NCBI RefSeq assembly: GCF_900547735.1
Contig: NZ_URHZ01000012.1
Span: 25,575 to 89,574 of the forward strand
Source: an uncultured Clostridium sp.
GTDB taxonomy: Bacteria > Bacillota > Clostridia > Lachnospirales > Lachnospiraceae
Reading direction: 5' to 3'
DNA length: 64,000 nucleotides
Positions 42,013-50,493 of the stretch are shown here, one piece after another; the stretch's first letter is position 1; every line of letters begins with the position of its first letter. The notes beneath the pieces are model-generated. The model worked only from the letters and a program-made list of their open reading frames with translations, did no database searches and was not told the DNA's origin. The translations under genes were made by a program, and so were the position numbers.

Positions 42013-43401
42013 GTGGCAGTGACGGAGAAGAAATCGGGCAGCATGCCGGAGAAAACAGACAGGAAACAGGACTTTACACAGGGAAACATTGTGAGGCAGA
42101 TTGTGGCATTCACGCTGCCGTTAATTGCATCCAGCCTCCTGCAGGCCCTCTATAATATGGTAGATATGGTGATTGCTGGCCGTTTTGCGGGGCCTTCGGC
42201 CATCTCCGCCATCAACAATTCCAGTCAGATACTGGTGATCATCACGAAGATTGCCATCGGAATCACCACCGGCGGAAGCGTGCTGATTGGGCAGTTTTAT
42301 GGAGGTAAAGATAGTAAGAGCAGGGAGGAGGCGACCGGGACGCTCGTATCCCTCTCGGCCGTACTGGGCATTGCATTCTCTCTGATTCTGTATGCCATGT
42401 CCGGGGAAATCTTGAGGCTCCTCCAGGCGCCTGCCTACGACGAGGCGCTGGTTTATCTGAGAATCTGTTCCGCGGGAATGTTTTTCGTCTACATATACAA
42501 TGCATTTTCCTCTCTGCTGCGCGCCGTGGGCGACAGCAGGACACCGATGCGGATTGTCATTGCAACGACGGTGCTGAATGCCGTACTGGATGTGATTTTT
42601 GTCGGGTCCTTTAACATGGGAGTGGCAGGCGCGGCACTTGCTACGGTGATCGCCCAGATACTCAGCGCCGTGCTCAGTCTGGCGGCTATTGTGAGGGAAA
42701 AAGAGCTGATCCGCTTTACATTTGATTTCCTGAAAATCAGAATGGGGATGCTGAAGGAGACGCTGAAGGTCGGAATTCCCAGCGCAGTGCAGATGACGAT
42801 AGCCGGGTTCTCCTGGCTGGTGGTGACCTTTCTGATTAACCGCTACGGAACTGACATCTCTGCCGGAAACGGAGTGGCGATCAAGATTAAAGATATGTGC
42901 CAGCTTCTGCTCAGCGCCATGTCTACGGGAGCCGTCTCCGTAATTGCACAGAACCTGGGCGCCCGCCTCTACGACAGGGCGAAGGAGGTTATGTATACAG
43001 CTATGAAGATGGCCCTGGTGGTGAGCCTCGCGACAATCGTCCTGGTGGAAATCGGAGGGCCCTGGCTGGCTGGAATCTTCACCGATGATCAGGTGGTCAT
43101 CGCCAATGCGGTGCTGAATATGCGGATTGAGATTTTCGGTCAGGTATTCTATGCGATCTTCCTGATTTATCACGCGATGATGATCGGCGCGGGCCATTCC
43201 ACATTCGCGATGATGTCCAGCTTCACGAACTGCATTATCTTCCGGGTGATTCTGGCTGTTTCCTTCGAGAAGCTTTGGGGCCTTGAAGGAATTTACATCG
43301 CCTGCGCCATTGCGCCGTTTTCCTCGGTACCGTTCGGGTATTTATATATTAAATCGGGAATCTGGAAGAGGAGCCTCATTAAGCAGCGCGGGAATGAATA
43401 G
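42013..43401 (+). CDS. MATE family multidrug/cation efflux transporter
   Basis: A 462-residue membrane protein of the MATE superfamily with 12 helices in two similar halves. Typical stretches are LPLIASSLLQALYNMVDMVI, FSSLLRAVGDSRTPM near residue 170 and in the second half KVGIPSAVQMTIAGFSWLV. It uses a sodium or proton gradient to export drugs or metabolites. The start is GTG at 42013 with AAGAGGCG upstream; the first 35 residues are polar. It is a single gene with its own promoter and a terminator. Substrate unknown; no regulator lies beside it except the convergent LysR. Confidence 0.92.
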   Translation: MAVTEKKSGSMPEKTDRKQDFTQGNIVRQIVAFTLPLIASSLLQALYNMVDMVIAGRFAGPSAISAINNSSQILVIITKIAIGITTGGSVLIGQFYGGKDSKSREEATGTLVSLSAVLGIAFSLILYAMSGEILRLLQAPAYDEALVYLRICSAGMFFVYIYNAFSSLLRAVGDSRTPMRIVIATTVLNAVLDVIFVGSFNMGVAGAALATVIAQILSAVLSLAAIVREKELIRFTFDFLKIRMGMLKETLKVGIPSAVQMTIAGFSWLVVTFLINRYGTDISAGNGVAIKIKDMCQLLLSAMSTGAVSVIAQNLGARLYDRAKEVMYTAMKMALVVSLATIVLVEIGGPWLAGIFTDDQVVIANAVLNMRIEIFGQVFYAIFLIYHAMMIGAGHSTFAMMSSFTNCIIFRVILAVSFEKLWGLEGIYIACAIAPFSSVPFGYLYIKSGIWKRSLIKQRGNE

Positions 43402-43422
43402 AACGAATAGAAAACATACAAT

Positions 43423-43466
43423 AAGGCAGTTATATCATCTCAGACATGGTATAACTGCCTTTTTCC
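43423..43466 (+). terminator. Intrinsic terminator after the MATE gene
   Basis: Perfect 12-base arms AAGGCAGTTATA (43423-43434) and TATAACTGCCTT (43450-43461), followed by TTT. It may also serve the convergent LysR gene. Confidence 0.87.
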
Positions 43467-43495
43467 GGCCGAACCGGCAAATGCAATATCTTTTA

Positions 43496-44419
43496 TCAGT
43501 CCCCGCAGAAAATCTGCCGGGCAAAACGGCAGAATTCCGGGATCAGCGTATTTTCATTTCTCCTGCAGAATGCAATGGTGATGGAGGCCATTGGACTTTC
43601 ACTTCCAACGTTAAAATAGGCCAGCGGCATATCCGGGATGGTGTACCGCAGGGCGGATTCGCAGACAAAGGTAAAGTGCTCTTTCCGGCTGGTGAGACTG
43701 ATTGCGGATGTAATGCTGGGCGCTTCAATTACTTTTTCCGGGAAAAAATGCTGTTCGGCAAAGATGTTTTTGGCAATGGTGTGCATGTTCTGCCAGGGAC
43801 GCAGAAGAACAAAGGTGGAGTCCTTCAAATCCTCCAATGCAGCTTCATACGGATGCCGGGCAGAATTGTCCGACAAATCATATTTCTGTTCCAGACTGCG
43901 GGTGCGGCGTGTAATCAGAAGAACGCGGTCTTTGGCGATGGTGCAAAAGTCAAGCTCGGGATGGCTGGGCGGAAGATTCGTGATGAATAAATCCACGTCG
44001 TGGGAAAGCAGGGAGTTTTTTAACTGATTCGAACGGTATTCCCTGATATTCACCTCGGCCTGCGGAAAGGATTCCACAAAGACGGGGATGACGACAGGCA
44101 GGATATAGGAGGCAAGAAAGGTCAGGGAGCCGATGCGCAGTTCGTTGGGGGAACTGTAACCAAAGGCAGACAGCTCTTTTTTCATCTCATTTTCCAGAGC
44201 CTGGAATTTTCTGATATAGCGGATAAAGGATTCTCCTGCCGGAGTCAGCTCCAGTGGGATTTTTTCGCGGTCAAATAGGCGTACTTCCAGCTCGGCTTCC
44301 AGATTTTTGATGTAGCGGCTTAAAGAAGGCTGCGCGATATAGAGCTGTTCCGCGGCCCTGGAAAAACTGCGGCATTCTGCAATTGTCAGTACATAGCTGC
44401 ATTGTCTTCGATCAATCAT
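43496..44419 (-). CDS. LysR-family transcriptional regulator
   Basis: A 307-residue LysR protein: HTH YVLTIAECRSFSRAAEQLYI and AQPSLSRYIKNLEAELEVRLF, then a periplasmic-binding-protein-like effector domain. The frame continues 17 codons upstream, but the ATG at 44419 is preceded by GGGAGGAGG at a good distance, and the upstream part covers the repeat element likely to be its operator. It is divergent from the isocitrate-lyase-superfamily/GltS/nitrilase cluster and probably activates it. Confidence 0.9.
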   Translation of the reverse strand: MIDRRQCSYVLTIAECRSFSRAAEQLYIAQPSLSRYIKNLEAELEVRLFDREKIPLELTPAGESFIRYIRKFQALENEMKKELSAFGYSSPNELRIGSLTFLASYILPVVIPVFVESFPQAEVNIREYRSNQLKNSLLSHDVDLFITNLPPSHPELDFCTIAKDRVLLITRRTRSLEQKYDLSDNSARHPYEAALEDLKDSTFVLLRPWQNMHTIAKNIFAEQHFFPEKVIEAPSITSAISLTSRKEHFTFVCESALRYTIPDMPLAYFNVGSESPMASITIAFCRRNENTLIPEFCRFARQIFCGD

Positions 44420-44441
44420 TGGGAAATTCCTCCTCCCGAAT

Positions 44442-44464
44442 GTTATAACATAAAGTGTTATAAC
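44442..44464. promoter_or_regulatory. Double GTTATAAC element, candidate LysR operator
   Basis: Two copies of the self-complementary 8-mer GTTATAAC start at 44442 and 44457 (15 bases apart), just before the LysR start codon. The even spacing and location suggest autoregulation and activation of the divergent operon. Confidence 0.55.
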
Positions 44465-44561
44465 TGGCATAATCGTATAGATATTGGAAAATAATTCACC
44501 ACAATGTTACCATTGAATTGTAAATAATGCAATATTTATATAGATTAAAGGGGGTATTTTT

Positions 44562-45431
44562 ATGCAAATGGACCAAAAGAAAAGACTAAGAAAACTGCTG
44601 GATGAGGAGGCGTTTATTCCGCTTCCGGGTGTTTACGACTGTCTCAGCGCAAAGATTGCGGAGGAGGCCGGGTTCCGGGCGCTGTTTCTTTCCGGCGGCG
44701 GCCTGGCGGTCTGCCGGATGGGGCGTCCCGACATCGGATTTTTAAACCTGAATGAATTCGGCGAGGCGATCCGTCATATCGTGGCAACGGTCAACGTTCC
44801 CCTGCTGGCGGATGCGGATAACGGTTTCGGCAATGCGATCCACTCGGCCGACACGGGCAGAATGTATGAGCAGCTGGGAGCCAGCGGCATTCAAATCGAT
44901 GATAAAATCCTGCCGTCCCTTAAGCCGGACTCCAATGAGATTGTACCCTGGGATGAGATGGAGGCAAAACTGAGGGCTCTCCGGGATGCCGTTTCCGGTG
45001 ACTTTGTAATCATTTTCCGTACGGTGGCAAATCTTTATGGAATGGGAATTGAGGAGGCGGTGAAACGCATCAATGCGGCGGCGGACTGCGGCGCGGATTA
45101 CGTATATGTGGATGGAATCAAGTCCATGGAGGAGTTGGAACAGGTGTCCCGGGAGGCGAAGGCAAAACTGCTGGTAAACCTCAATGAAAAGGGATTCTGC
45201 GGAGGCGTTCCCATTGAAACGATAAAGTCCCTGAATTACAGGATCGGTCTTTTCCCGATTTCCACGATGCTGGCTGCGGCCCAGGGAATGATCGGGGTGA
45301 TGGAGGCCCTGAAACGCGACGGGTCCACACTGTCGGCCAGGGAATTGATGTGTAATCCGCCGGTGGTGCATAATATGATGGGACTGAAATCGCTGATGGA
45401 GACATATTCGGGGTATTACGAAAATACGTGA
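44562..45431 (+). CDS. Isocitrate lyase/PEP mutase superfamily protein
   Basis: A 289-residue TIM-barrel enzyme of the superfamily that includes 2-methylisocitrate lyase, PEP mutase and oxaloacetate decarboxylase. Recognised by PLPGVYDCLSAKIAEEAGF, the metal-site LLADADNGFGN and ASGIQIDDK. The mobile loop that carries Lys-Arg-Cys-Gly in the lyases is replaced by KILPSLKPDS, so the catalytic cysteine of the lyases is absent; decarboxylase, hydrolase or phosphonate chemistry is more likely than isocitrate cleavage. GGGGGT lies 6 bases before the ATG. It leads the cluster with the GltS-type symporter, which could import its dicarboxylate substrate (inference). Confidence 0.87.
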   Translation: MQMDQKKRLRKLLDEEAFIPLPGVYDCLSAKIAEEAGFRALFLSGGGLAVCRMGRPDIGFLNLNEFGEAIRHIVATVNVPLLADADNGFGNAIHSADTGRMYEQLGASGIQIDDKILPSLKPDSNEIVPWDEMEAKLRALRDAVSGDFVIIFRTVANLYGMGIEEAVKRINAAADCGADYVYVDGIKSMEELEQVSREAKAKLLVNLNEKGFCGGVPIETIKSLNYRIGLFPISTMLAAAQGMIGVMEALKRDGSTLSARELMCNPPVVHNMMGLKSLMETYSGYYENT

Positions 45432-45536
45432 TGGATGCCGCCTGCCGCCCGGCCGGGATATGGGGAGATAAAAGGTATATTTTTAAAGTTACATTTGGGG
45501 AACGTGGAAAACACATATAGAAGAAGGGGGATTTAT

Positions 45537-46874
45537 ATGAAGTTGACGGATGTACTGCAGGATTTCGCATTTGTAAGTTTATTGCTTCTGATTTCGTTTG
45601 GACTTCGAAACAGAATCAAAATATTGCAGAAATATTTTATTCCCAGTGCGTTGATAGCCGGATTTCTGGGAATGCTTCTCGGTCCGCAGGCACTGGGGAA
45701 GGTTTCTCCAGTTTCAATACCGTTCACGGACAGTCTTTCACAATGGGCGGGAGTCCTGGTTATCGTTGTCTGCGCCACCCAGTTCCTGGGGCTGGAACTG
45801 GGAAAAGTAAACAGGGATGTCATGGCTACCACATTTCTGGCGGGAACGCTGCACCAGACACAGCTTCTGGTGGGACTCGGAATTACCTTTATCTGTGGAA
45901 AATTTATAAAAGATTTACCCCTGGTATTCGGTTTTATGCCGGTCTGGGGATTTTACGGCGGGCATGGCAATGCCGCCACCGTGGGCGTTATCATACAGGA
46001 GGCCGGTTTCTGGAATGATGCGGTCAGCGTGGGCGTCACATTTGCCACGATAGGGATTCTGTCGGGCGTCATCGGAGGCATGATTCTGATTAACTATGGG
46101 GCTAAAAAGGGTTACACCCATGTGCAGATGGCCTTTTCCTCCATGCCGGCCAGCGAGCGGACCGGGTATGTGGAGGCGGAAAAGAGGGATACCATCGGCT
46201 CCGGCGTTACCAGCAGCTCCGTCATCGATCCTCTGGCATTTCAAATCTGTATTGTAGGTCTTGTGGTGGTCGCCGGAACACTGATCAGAAAGTTCCTCGT
46301 ATCATTGAGCCCGGTAATGAGCAATTTTCCTCTGGTGGGCGCGGTGCTGGTAACCAGCATGCTCTTCGGAGTGATCATAAATAAGACTTCTCTCAAAAAG
46401 TTGATAGACAAGCCTACGATGAACCGTATTACGGGTACGGCACTGGAGTATATGATCGCTGCGGCGATTGCGACCACCTCGCTGCAGGTATTTGTAACCT
46501 ATGCCGTGCCGCTGGTTCTCATTTCCGTTGTGATTATTGCATTAAACGTAATTCTCAGCGTGGGGCTGGGCAGGATATGGCTGAGAGAAAACTGGTTTGA
46601 AACGGCGGTCGGCCTTTACGGCCAGGTCTGCGGTGTTCTTGCAACAGGGCTGATGCTCGTCAAGGTCGTGGATCCTAAAAATGAGACGGTGGCGGCACAG
46701 TGCATTTCCGCTTCCAGCACCTGGGGCTACGCGTGGCAGATTCCATACATGCTGGTCGGTTCATTGGCCGTAGTGACAAATCCGCGGGCGGTGGTTTTGG
46801 TTTCGGTTATCTTTTTCCTGGTCTGCCTGGCAGGCGGGCAGATTTTATTCGGCGGAAAGAGGAAAACATCCTGA
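45537..46874 (+). CDS. Sodium/glutamate symporter family permease (GltS-like)
   Basis: A 445-residue membrane protein of the ESS (GltS) family, with about 12 helices in two inverted halves. Signatures are FYGGHGNAATVGVIIQEAGF near residue 140, FATIGILSGVIGGMILI and, in the second half, GLYGQVCGVLATGLMLVKVVD. The start is the ATG at 45537 after AAGGGGG; upstream codons in the same frame are intergenic. Members carry glutamate with sodium; the setting with a PEP-mutase-like enzyme and two amidases allows a related dicarboxylate or its amide. Confidence 0.9.
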   Translation: MKLTDVLQDFAFVSLLLLISFGLRNRIKILQKYFIPSALIAGFLGMLLGPQALGKVSPVSIPFTDSLSQWAGVLVIVVCATQFLGLELGKVNRDVMATTFLAGTLHQTQLLVGLGITFICGKFIKDLPLVFGFMPVWGFYGGHGNAATVGVIIQEAGFWNDAVSVGVTFATIGILSGVIGGMILINYGAKKGYTHVQMAFSSMPASERTGYVEAEKRDTIGSGVTSSSVIDPLAFQICIVGLVVVAGTLIRKFLVSLSPVMSNFPLVGAVLVTSMLFGVIINKTSLKKLIDKPTMNRITGTALEYMIAAAIATTSLQVFVTYAVPLVLISVVIIALNVILSVGLGRIWLRENWFETAVGLYGQVCGVLATGLMLVKVVDPKNETVAAQCISASSTWGYAWQIPYMLVGSLAVVTNPRAVVLVSVIFFLVCLAGGQILFGGKRKTS

Positions 46875-46921
46875 TGCAAAATACAGCGGGATAGTGGAAA
46901 AGATAGTGGAAAGGAGAAGAT

Positions 46922-47746
46922 ATGACAAACAGATTTATAGCAGCGGCAATCCAGATGGACAGCAAAGACAATAAGAAGGAAAACCTTAAAGCAGCGGCCG
47001 GGTTGATAGAGGAGGCCGTCTTTCGCGGGGCCGGGCTGGTGACAATGCCGGAACAGATGAATTATTCGGGAAATGATGGAGCGGAGAGTGCGGAAGATAT
47101 TCCCGGCGGGGAGACATTTGAATTTATGGCGGAGCAGGCGAAACGTCACCATATCTGGCTTCACTGCGGCAGTATCTATGAGAAAAACCCGGGTGATGTA
47201 AGGCCTTTTAATACGACCATGGTCATCAGCCCGGAGGGAGAGCTGGCGGCGAAGTACAGTAAAATCCATACTTTTGATGTGGATATAAAAGACGGCCCCT
47301 GCGTAAAAGAGTCCGACCGCGTATGCCCCGGCTCGGAGATTGTGACGGTTGATACGCAGGAGGTAGGCTGCCTGGGACTTTCTATCTGTTACGATATGCG
47401 CTTTGGGGAGATTTACCGTCTGATGGCCCTGCGTGGGGCGCAGATACTGATGGTGCCGGCCGATTTTACGCTGAATACGGGAAAAGACCATTGGGACGCC
47501 CTGCTGCGGGCAAGGGCGATTGAAAACGGATGCTATGTGATAGCTCCGGCCCAGTGCGGGATTAAACCGCGTTTCCAGGCATACGGCAAATCGCTGATTG
47601 TGGACCCGTGGGGGAACATCATTGCCAGGGCATCGGATAAACCCTGTGTCATTACGGCGGAAATCGATCTGGACTATCTAAAGAGCGTGCGCCGTCAGAT
47701 ACTGACCCTGGAAAACCGCAGGGAAGATGTGTATACTCTTAAATAG
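46922..47746 (+). CDS. Nitrilase-superfamily amidohydrolase (Nit1/Nit2-like), copy 1
   Basis: A 274-residue carbon-nitrogen hydrolase with the catalytic triad visible: Glu44 (MPEQMN), Lys114 (YSKIHTFD) and Cys156 (SICYDMRFGE). The overall pattern, including NPGDVRPFNTTMVISPEG and TGKDHWDALLRARAIEN, matches Nit1/Nit2, which hydrolyse deaminated glutathione or the omega-amides 2-oxoglutaramate and 2-oxosuccinamate. GAAAGGAG lies 7 bases upstream. It follows the symporter gene by 47 bases and ends before a terminator. Identical catalytic layout in the next gene indicates an old tandem duplication. Confidence 0.9.
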   Translation: MTNRFIAAAIQMDSKDNKKENLKAAAGLIEEAVFRGAGLVTMPEQMNYSGNDGAESAEDIPGGETFEFMAEQAKRHHIWLHCGSIYEKNPGDVRPFNTTMVISPEGELAAKYSKIHTFDVDIKDGPCVKESDRVCPGSEIVTVDTQEVGCLGLSICYDMRFGEIYRLMALRGAQILMVPADFTLNTGKDHWDALLRARAIENGCYVIAPAQCGIKPRFQAYGKSLIVDPWGNIIARASDKPCVITAEIDLDYLKSVRRQILTLENRREDVYTLK

Positions 47747-47831
47747 GAAGAAACAACGGTAAAACCGCAGAAAAATATTTGGCGGGTTACGGGAAAACAG
47801 CACATAAAACCATAACATGTAAAACCATAGT

Positions 47832-47871
47832 CGGCGGGGCGGATGTAAGTGAATCTGCCCCGCCGCTTTAA
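47832..47871 (+). terminator. Intrinsic terminator between the two nitrilase genes
   Basis: GC-rich arms CGGCGGGGCGGAT (from 47832) and ATCTGCCCCGCCG (ending about 47866) with one G-T pair, followed by CTTTA; the T-run is short. The rest of the 267-base gap is AT-rich and probably contains a promoter I could not fix. Confidence 0.7.
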
Positions 47872-48013
47872 TGTAAATCAGGCAGAAATAAAACGGCCCT
47901 TCTTTGTTTTTTACAGCATTGCCGTATTTGCAAAAATTTCATAGAATTTTCATTCCATAAATAAGGGAATAGTGATAAGATAAAAAATATGAAAAAACGG
48001 CAAGGAGGTACCG

Positions 48014-48853
48014 ATGCGTAAATACATGATAGCAATGGTCCAGATGGACACGCAGAATGATAAAGGAGAAAACCTGAGGAAGGCGGAGGCCTGGATTGAT
48101 GAGGCGGCATCCATGGGTGCGAAGCTGGTCTGTTTCCCGGAGGTCATGAACCTGATTGGCCGTAACGTGGGAGAGGGCGGAGGCAAAGAACAGATTCCCG
48201 GATATACTACGGAAGTCCTCTGCAGAAAAGCAAAAGAACATGGAATTTACATCCACGGAGGCAGCATAACAGAGGAGCGTCCCGGTGAGAAGCGATCCGC
48301 CAACACCAGCGTCCTGATTTCCCCGGAAGGTGAAATTCTTGCAAGATACAGTAAACTCCATATGTTTGACATCACCCTGGCGGACGGCACGCCGTTTAAT
48401 GAATCGGACAAGGTTCAGCCCGGGGAGGAGATTGTAACCGTTGAGACGGAACTGGGAATATTCGGCATGTCGATCTGCTATGATGTCCGCTTCCCGGAAC
48501 TTTACCGCCTGATGGCGCTTAAGGGAGCACAGGTGATTTTTGTTCCGGCCAGCTTTACCATGCCGACCGGAAAGGATCACTGGGAGCCGCTTCTCAGGGC
48601 AAGAGCCATAGAAAACGGCTGCTATATTGTAGCACCGGGGCAGATTGGAAAGAAACCGGCCTATGTGGCATATGGAAACAGCCTTGTGGCCGATCCGTGG
48701 GGAACCGTGGTGGCCAGGGCCAAGGATGCGCCGGGCATCACCTATGCGGAGATCGATTTGGACTATCTGGATCAAATCAGAAAACAGATTCCTTCTTTGG
48801 AAAACAGAAGAACCGATTTATACAGCGTGAAAAATACAAAAGAGAGTTTATAG
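48014..48853 (+). CDS. Nitrilase-superfamily amidohydrolase (Nit1/Nit2-like), copy 2
   Basis: A 279-residue paralogue of the preceding amidase. The triad is Glu43 (FPEVMN), Lys114 (YSKLHMFD) and Cys155 (SICYDVRFPELYRL), and the PTGKDHWEPLLRARAIENGCY stretch is nearly the same. The classic SICYDVRFPELYR makes this copy closer to standard Nit2/omega-amidase than copy 1, which has RFGEIYR. AAGGAGGT lies 5 bases before the ATG. The nitroreductase gene follows after 14 bases, so these two are co-transcribed. Confidence 0.9.
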   Translation: MRKYMIAMVQMDTQNDKGENLRKAEAWIDEAASMGAKLVCFPEVMNLIGRNVGEGGGKEQIPGYTTEVLCRKAKEHGIYIHGGSITEERPGEKRSANTSVLISPEGEILARYSKLHMFDITLADGTPFNESDKVQPGEEIVTVETELGIFGMSICYDVRFPELYRLMALKGAQVIFVPASFTMPTGKDHWEPLLRARAIENGCYIVAPGQIGKKPAYVAYGNSLVADPWGTVVARAKDAPGITYAEIDLDYLDQIRKQIPSLENRRTDLYSVKNTKESL

Positions 48854-48867
48854 GAAAGGGGAAAAAG

Positions 48868-49395
48868 ATGGAAGCATTACAGGCAATCAAAGAGAGAAAA
48901 AGCTACAGGAGCACCTTTAAACAGGAACCGATTCCGAGGGAGGATTTAAAGGAACTGGTGGAAGCCGGATTTCTTGCACCGTCGGGCTGTAATATGCAGA
49001 CAACCAAATTTATCGCCGTGGATGATCCGGAGTTAGTGAAGAAGCTGGCCGATATTTACGGACATGAGTGGGCGGCCACGGCACCCGCAGCGATCCTTTT
49101 ACTGACAAAGCATACGGTTGCCCCGAGCGGGGAATCGTACCATATCCAGGACTTTGCCGCCGCCGCGGAAAACATTCTGATCGCCGCCGCAGCCAAAGGA
49201 TATGCAACGACGTGGATAGAGGGCCAGCTCCACCACAACGGTGAGGACAGGAAGATGGCAGAACTGCTGGGAGTTCCCGAAGCGCTGAATGTGGCCGTTT
49301 ATATGCCAATCGGCATTCCGGCTTCCACGGTACCGGCGGCAAAAAAGCAGTCTTTTGAAGCGAGAGTATGGTTTAACCGATACGGTGAGAATTAA
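48868..49395 (+). CDS. Nitroreductase family protein
   Basis: A 175-residue FMN-dependent oxidoreductase of the nitroreductase fold: AIKERKSYRSTFKQEPIP at the N-terminus, FLAPSGCNMQTTKFI, and HIQDFAAAAENILIAAAAKGYATTWIEG in the core helix. It is a short member. The ATG at 48868 has AGGAAAGGGG upstream; the frame upstream overlaps the nitrilase gene and is not used. Its substrate is unknown; family members reduce flavins, enones, nitro compounds or dehalogenate. Confidence 0.88.
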   Translation: MEALQAIKERKSYRSTFKQEPIPREDLKELVEAGFLAPSGCNMQTTKFIAVDDPELVKKLADIYGHEWAATAPAAILLLTKHTVAPSGESYHIQDFAAAAENILIAAAAKGYATTWIEGQLHHNGEDRKMAELLGVPEALNVAVYMPIGIPASTVPAAKKQSFEARVWFNRYGEN

Positions 49396-49422
49396 AATCA
49401 GAGGTGCGGAGCGGAGGGCGGT

Positions 49423-50262
49423 ATGCTTGTAGGATGCTGTGTTAATTTTCTGCCGAAGGAAAAGGGAGCGGCAGGGGAAGAATATGCAGAAACAATAAAA
49501 AAATGCGGATTTGACTATATTGAACTGCCTCTGGGGCAGGCAGTTATGAAAACGGATAAAGAATTCGCACAGATGTGCAGGCGGTTAAAGGATGTAAATC
49601 TTCCGGTGTACTCCTGCAATAACTTTTTTGCCGAAGAACTTAAACTTGTAGGTGAGAATGTGAATGAGAAAAAGGTGGAAAGTTACTGCAGGCAGGCATT
49701 GCCCATGGCCGAAGAGCTTGGCTGCCGGTATGCGGTACTGGGGAGTCCATGGTCTAAGAACTGCCCCGCAGGTTTCAGCCGGGAACGGGCATTCGAACAG
49801 CTTGTGGAGTGGTGCAAAAGAATTGGAGACATGGCGGCAGAACACAACATCACGGTCGCCCTGGAACCCAATAACCGGGAAGAGACGAATATGATCAATA
49901 CATTTGAGGATGCAGTCGGCCTGGCCCGGGCCGTATCTCACCCGAATATCAAATGCCTGCAGGATTATTATCATCTCAGGAAAGAAAACGATACGGTAGA
50001 AAGCATGGAGCAATACGGGAAAGAGTATCTGGTCCATGCCCACTTTGCCAGGATTGAGAAGAGAGGTTTTCCTGCCGGTGCACAAGAGGATCCCTATTAT
50101 TCGGAATTCTTCCGGGCACTGAACAAGATCGGTTATCGCGGCGGGATCAGTATGGAAGGGTTTCCTGAAAGCAGGAGTACTTTTGAGGAGGAGGCAAGGA
50201 CTGCATGCAGCCTGATGAAAGAATTGATATTAAAAGAACAGGCCTCCGGATGCAGGGAATAA
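49423..50262 (+). CDS. Sugar phosphate isomerase/epimerase-like TIM-barrel protein
   Basis: A 279-residue xylose-isomerase-like TIM barrel. It shows GFDYIELPLGQAV near residue 30, RYAVLGSPWSKNCP, VALEPNNREETNMINT with the metal-binding glutamate, HAHFARIEKRGFP and SMEGFPES. Members include hydroxypyruvate isomerase and various sugar and polyol epimerases; the substrate is not predictable. It follows the nitroreductase by 27 bases behind a weak GAGGTGCGGAGCGGAGGG site and ends the cluster. Confidence 0.85.
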   Translation: MLVGCCVNFLPKEKGAAGEEYAETIKKCGFDYIELPLGQAVMKTDKEFAQMCRRLKDVNLPVYSCNNFFAEELKLVGENVNEKKVESYCRQALPMAEELGCRYAVLGSPWSKNCPAGFSRERAFEQLVEWCKRIGDMAAEHNITVALEPNNREETNMINTFEDAVGLARAVSHPNIKCLQDYYHLRKENDTVESMEQYGKEYLVHAHFARIEKRGFPAGAQEDPYYSEFFRALNKIGYRGGISMEGFPESRSTFEEEARTACSLMKELILKEQASGCRE

Positions 50263-50320
50263 CGGAAAGAGGATGCCGTTCACTTCCAGCGCCGCTTTCT
50301 GGCCGCTTTAAAAGAAAGCC

Positions 50321-50349
50321 TTGCACTTTATAGAGAAAGGTGTTATACT
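50321..50349 (+). promoter_or_regulatory. Sigma-70 type promoter of the rimP-infB operon
   Basis: TTGCAC (50321-50326), 17-base spacer, TATACT (50344-50349). It gives a leader of about 135 bases before rimP. Confidence 0.8.
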
Positions 50350-50377
50350 TAGCGAGATAACATAATAAACTGACTAG

Positions 50378-50403
50378 AGAGAGTGGACAGAAGTCCACTC
50401 TTT
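50378..50403 (+). promoter_or_regulatory. Leader hairpin upstream of rimP
   Basis: GAGTGGAC (50381-50388), loop AGAA, GTCCACTC (50393-50400), then TTTCACTTTG. Placed just after the transcription start, it may stabilise the mRNA or attenuate the operon. The T-run is interrupted, so full termination is unlikely. Confidence 0.55.
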
Positions 50404-50493
50404 CACTTTGTTCAAAGTCCGGTTCGGGATGCTGCGGCGGAAAGATGGGCAGCAGAGAAAAAGTCGGTTACCTGCTAAAAAGGTGGTGTAAAT

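Noticed and set aside
42121..43197. 358-codon minus-strand frame opposite the MATE gene
   Set aside because: Antisense shadow; composition and lack of a ribosome binding site speak against it.
43283..43990. 235-codon plus-strand frame running from the MATE end into the LysR gene
   Set aside because: It reads through the terminator hairpin and antisense to a clear LysR gene.
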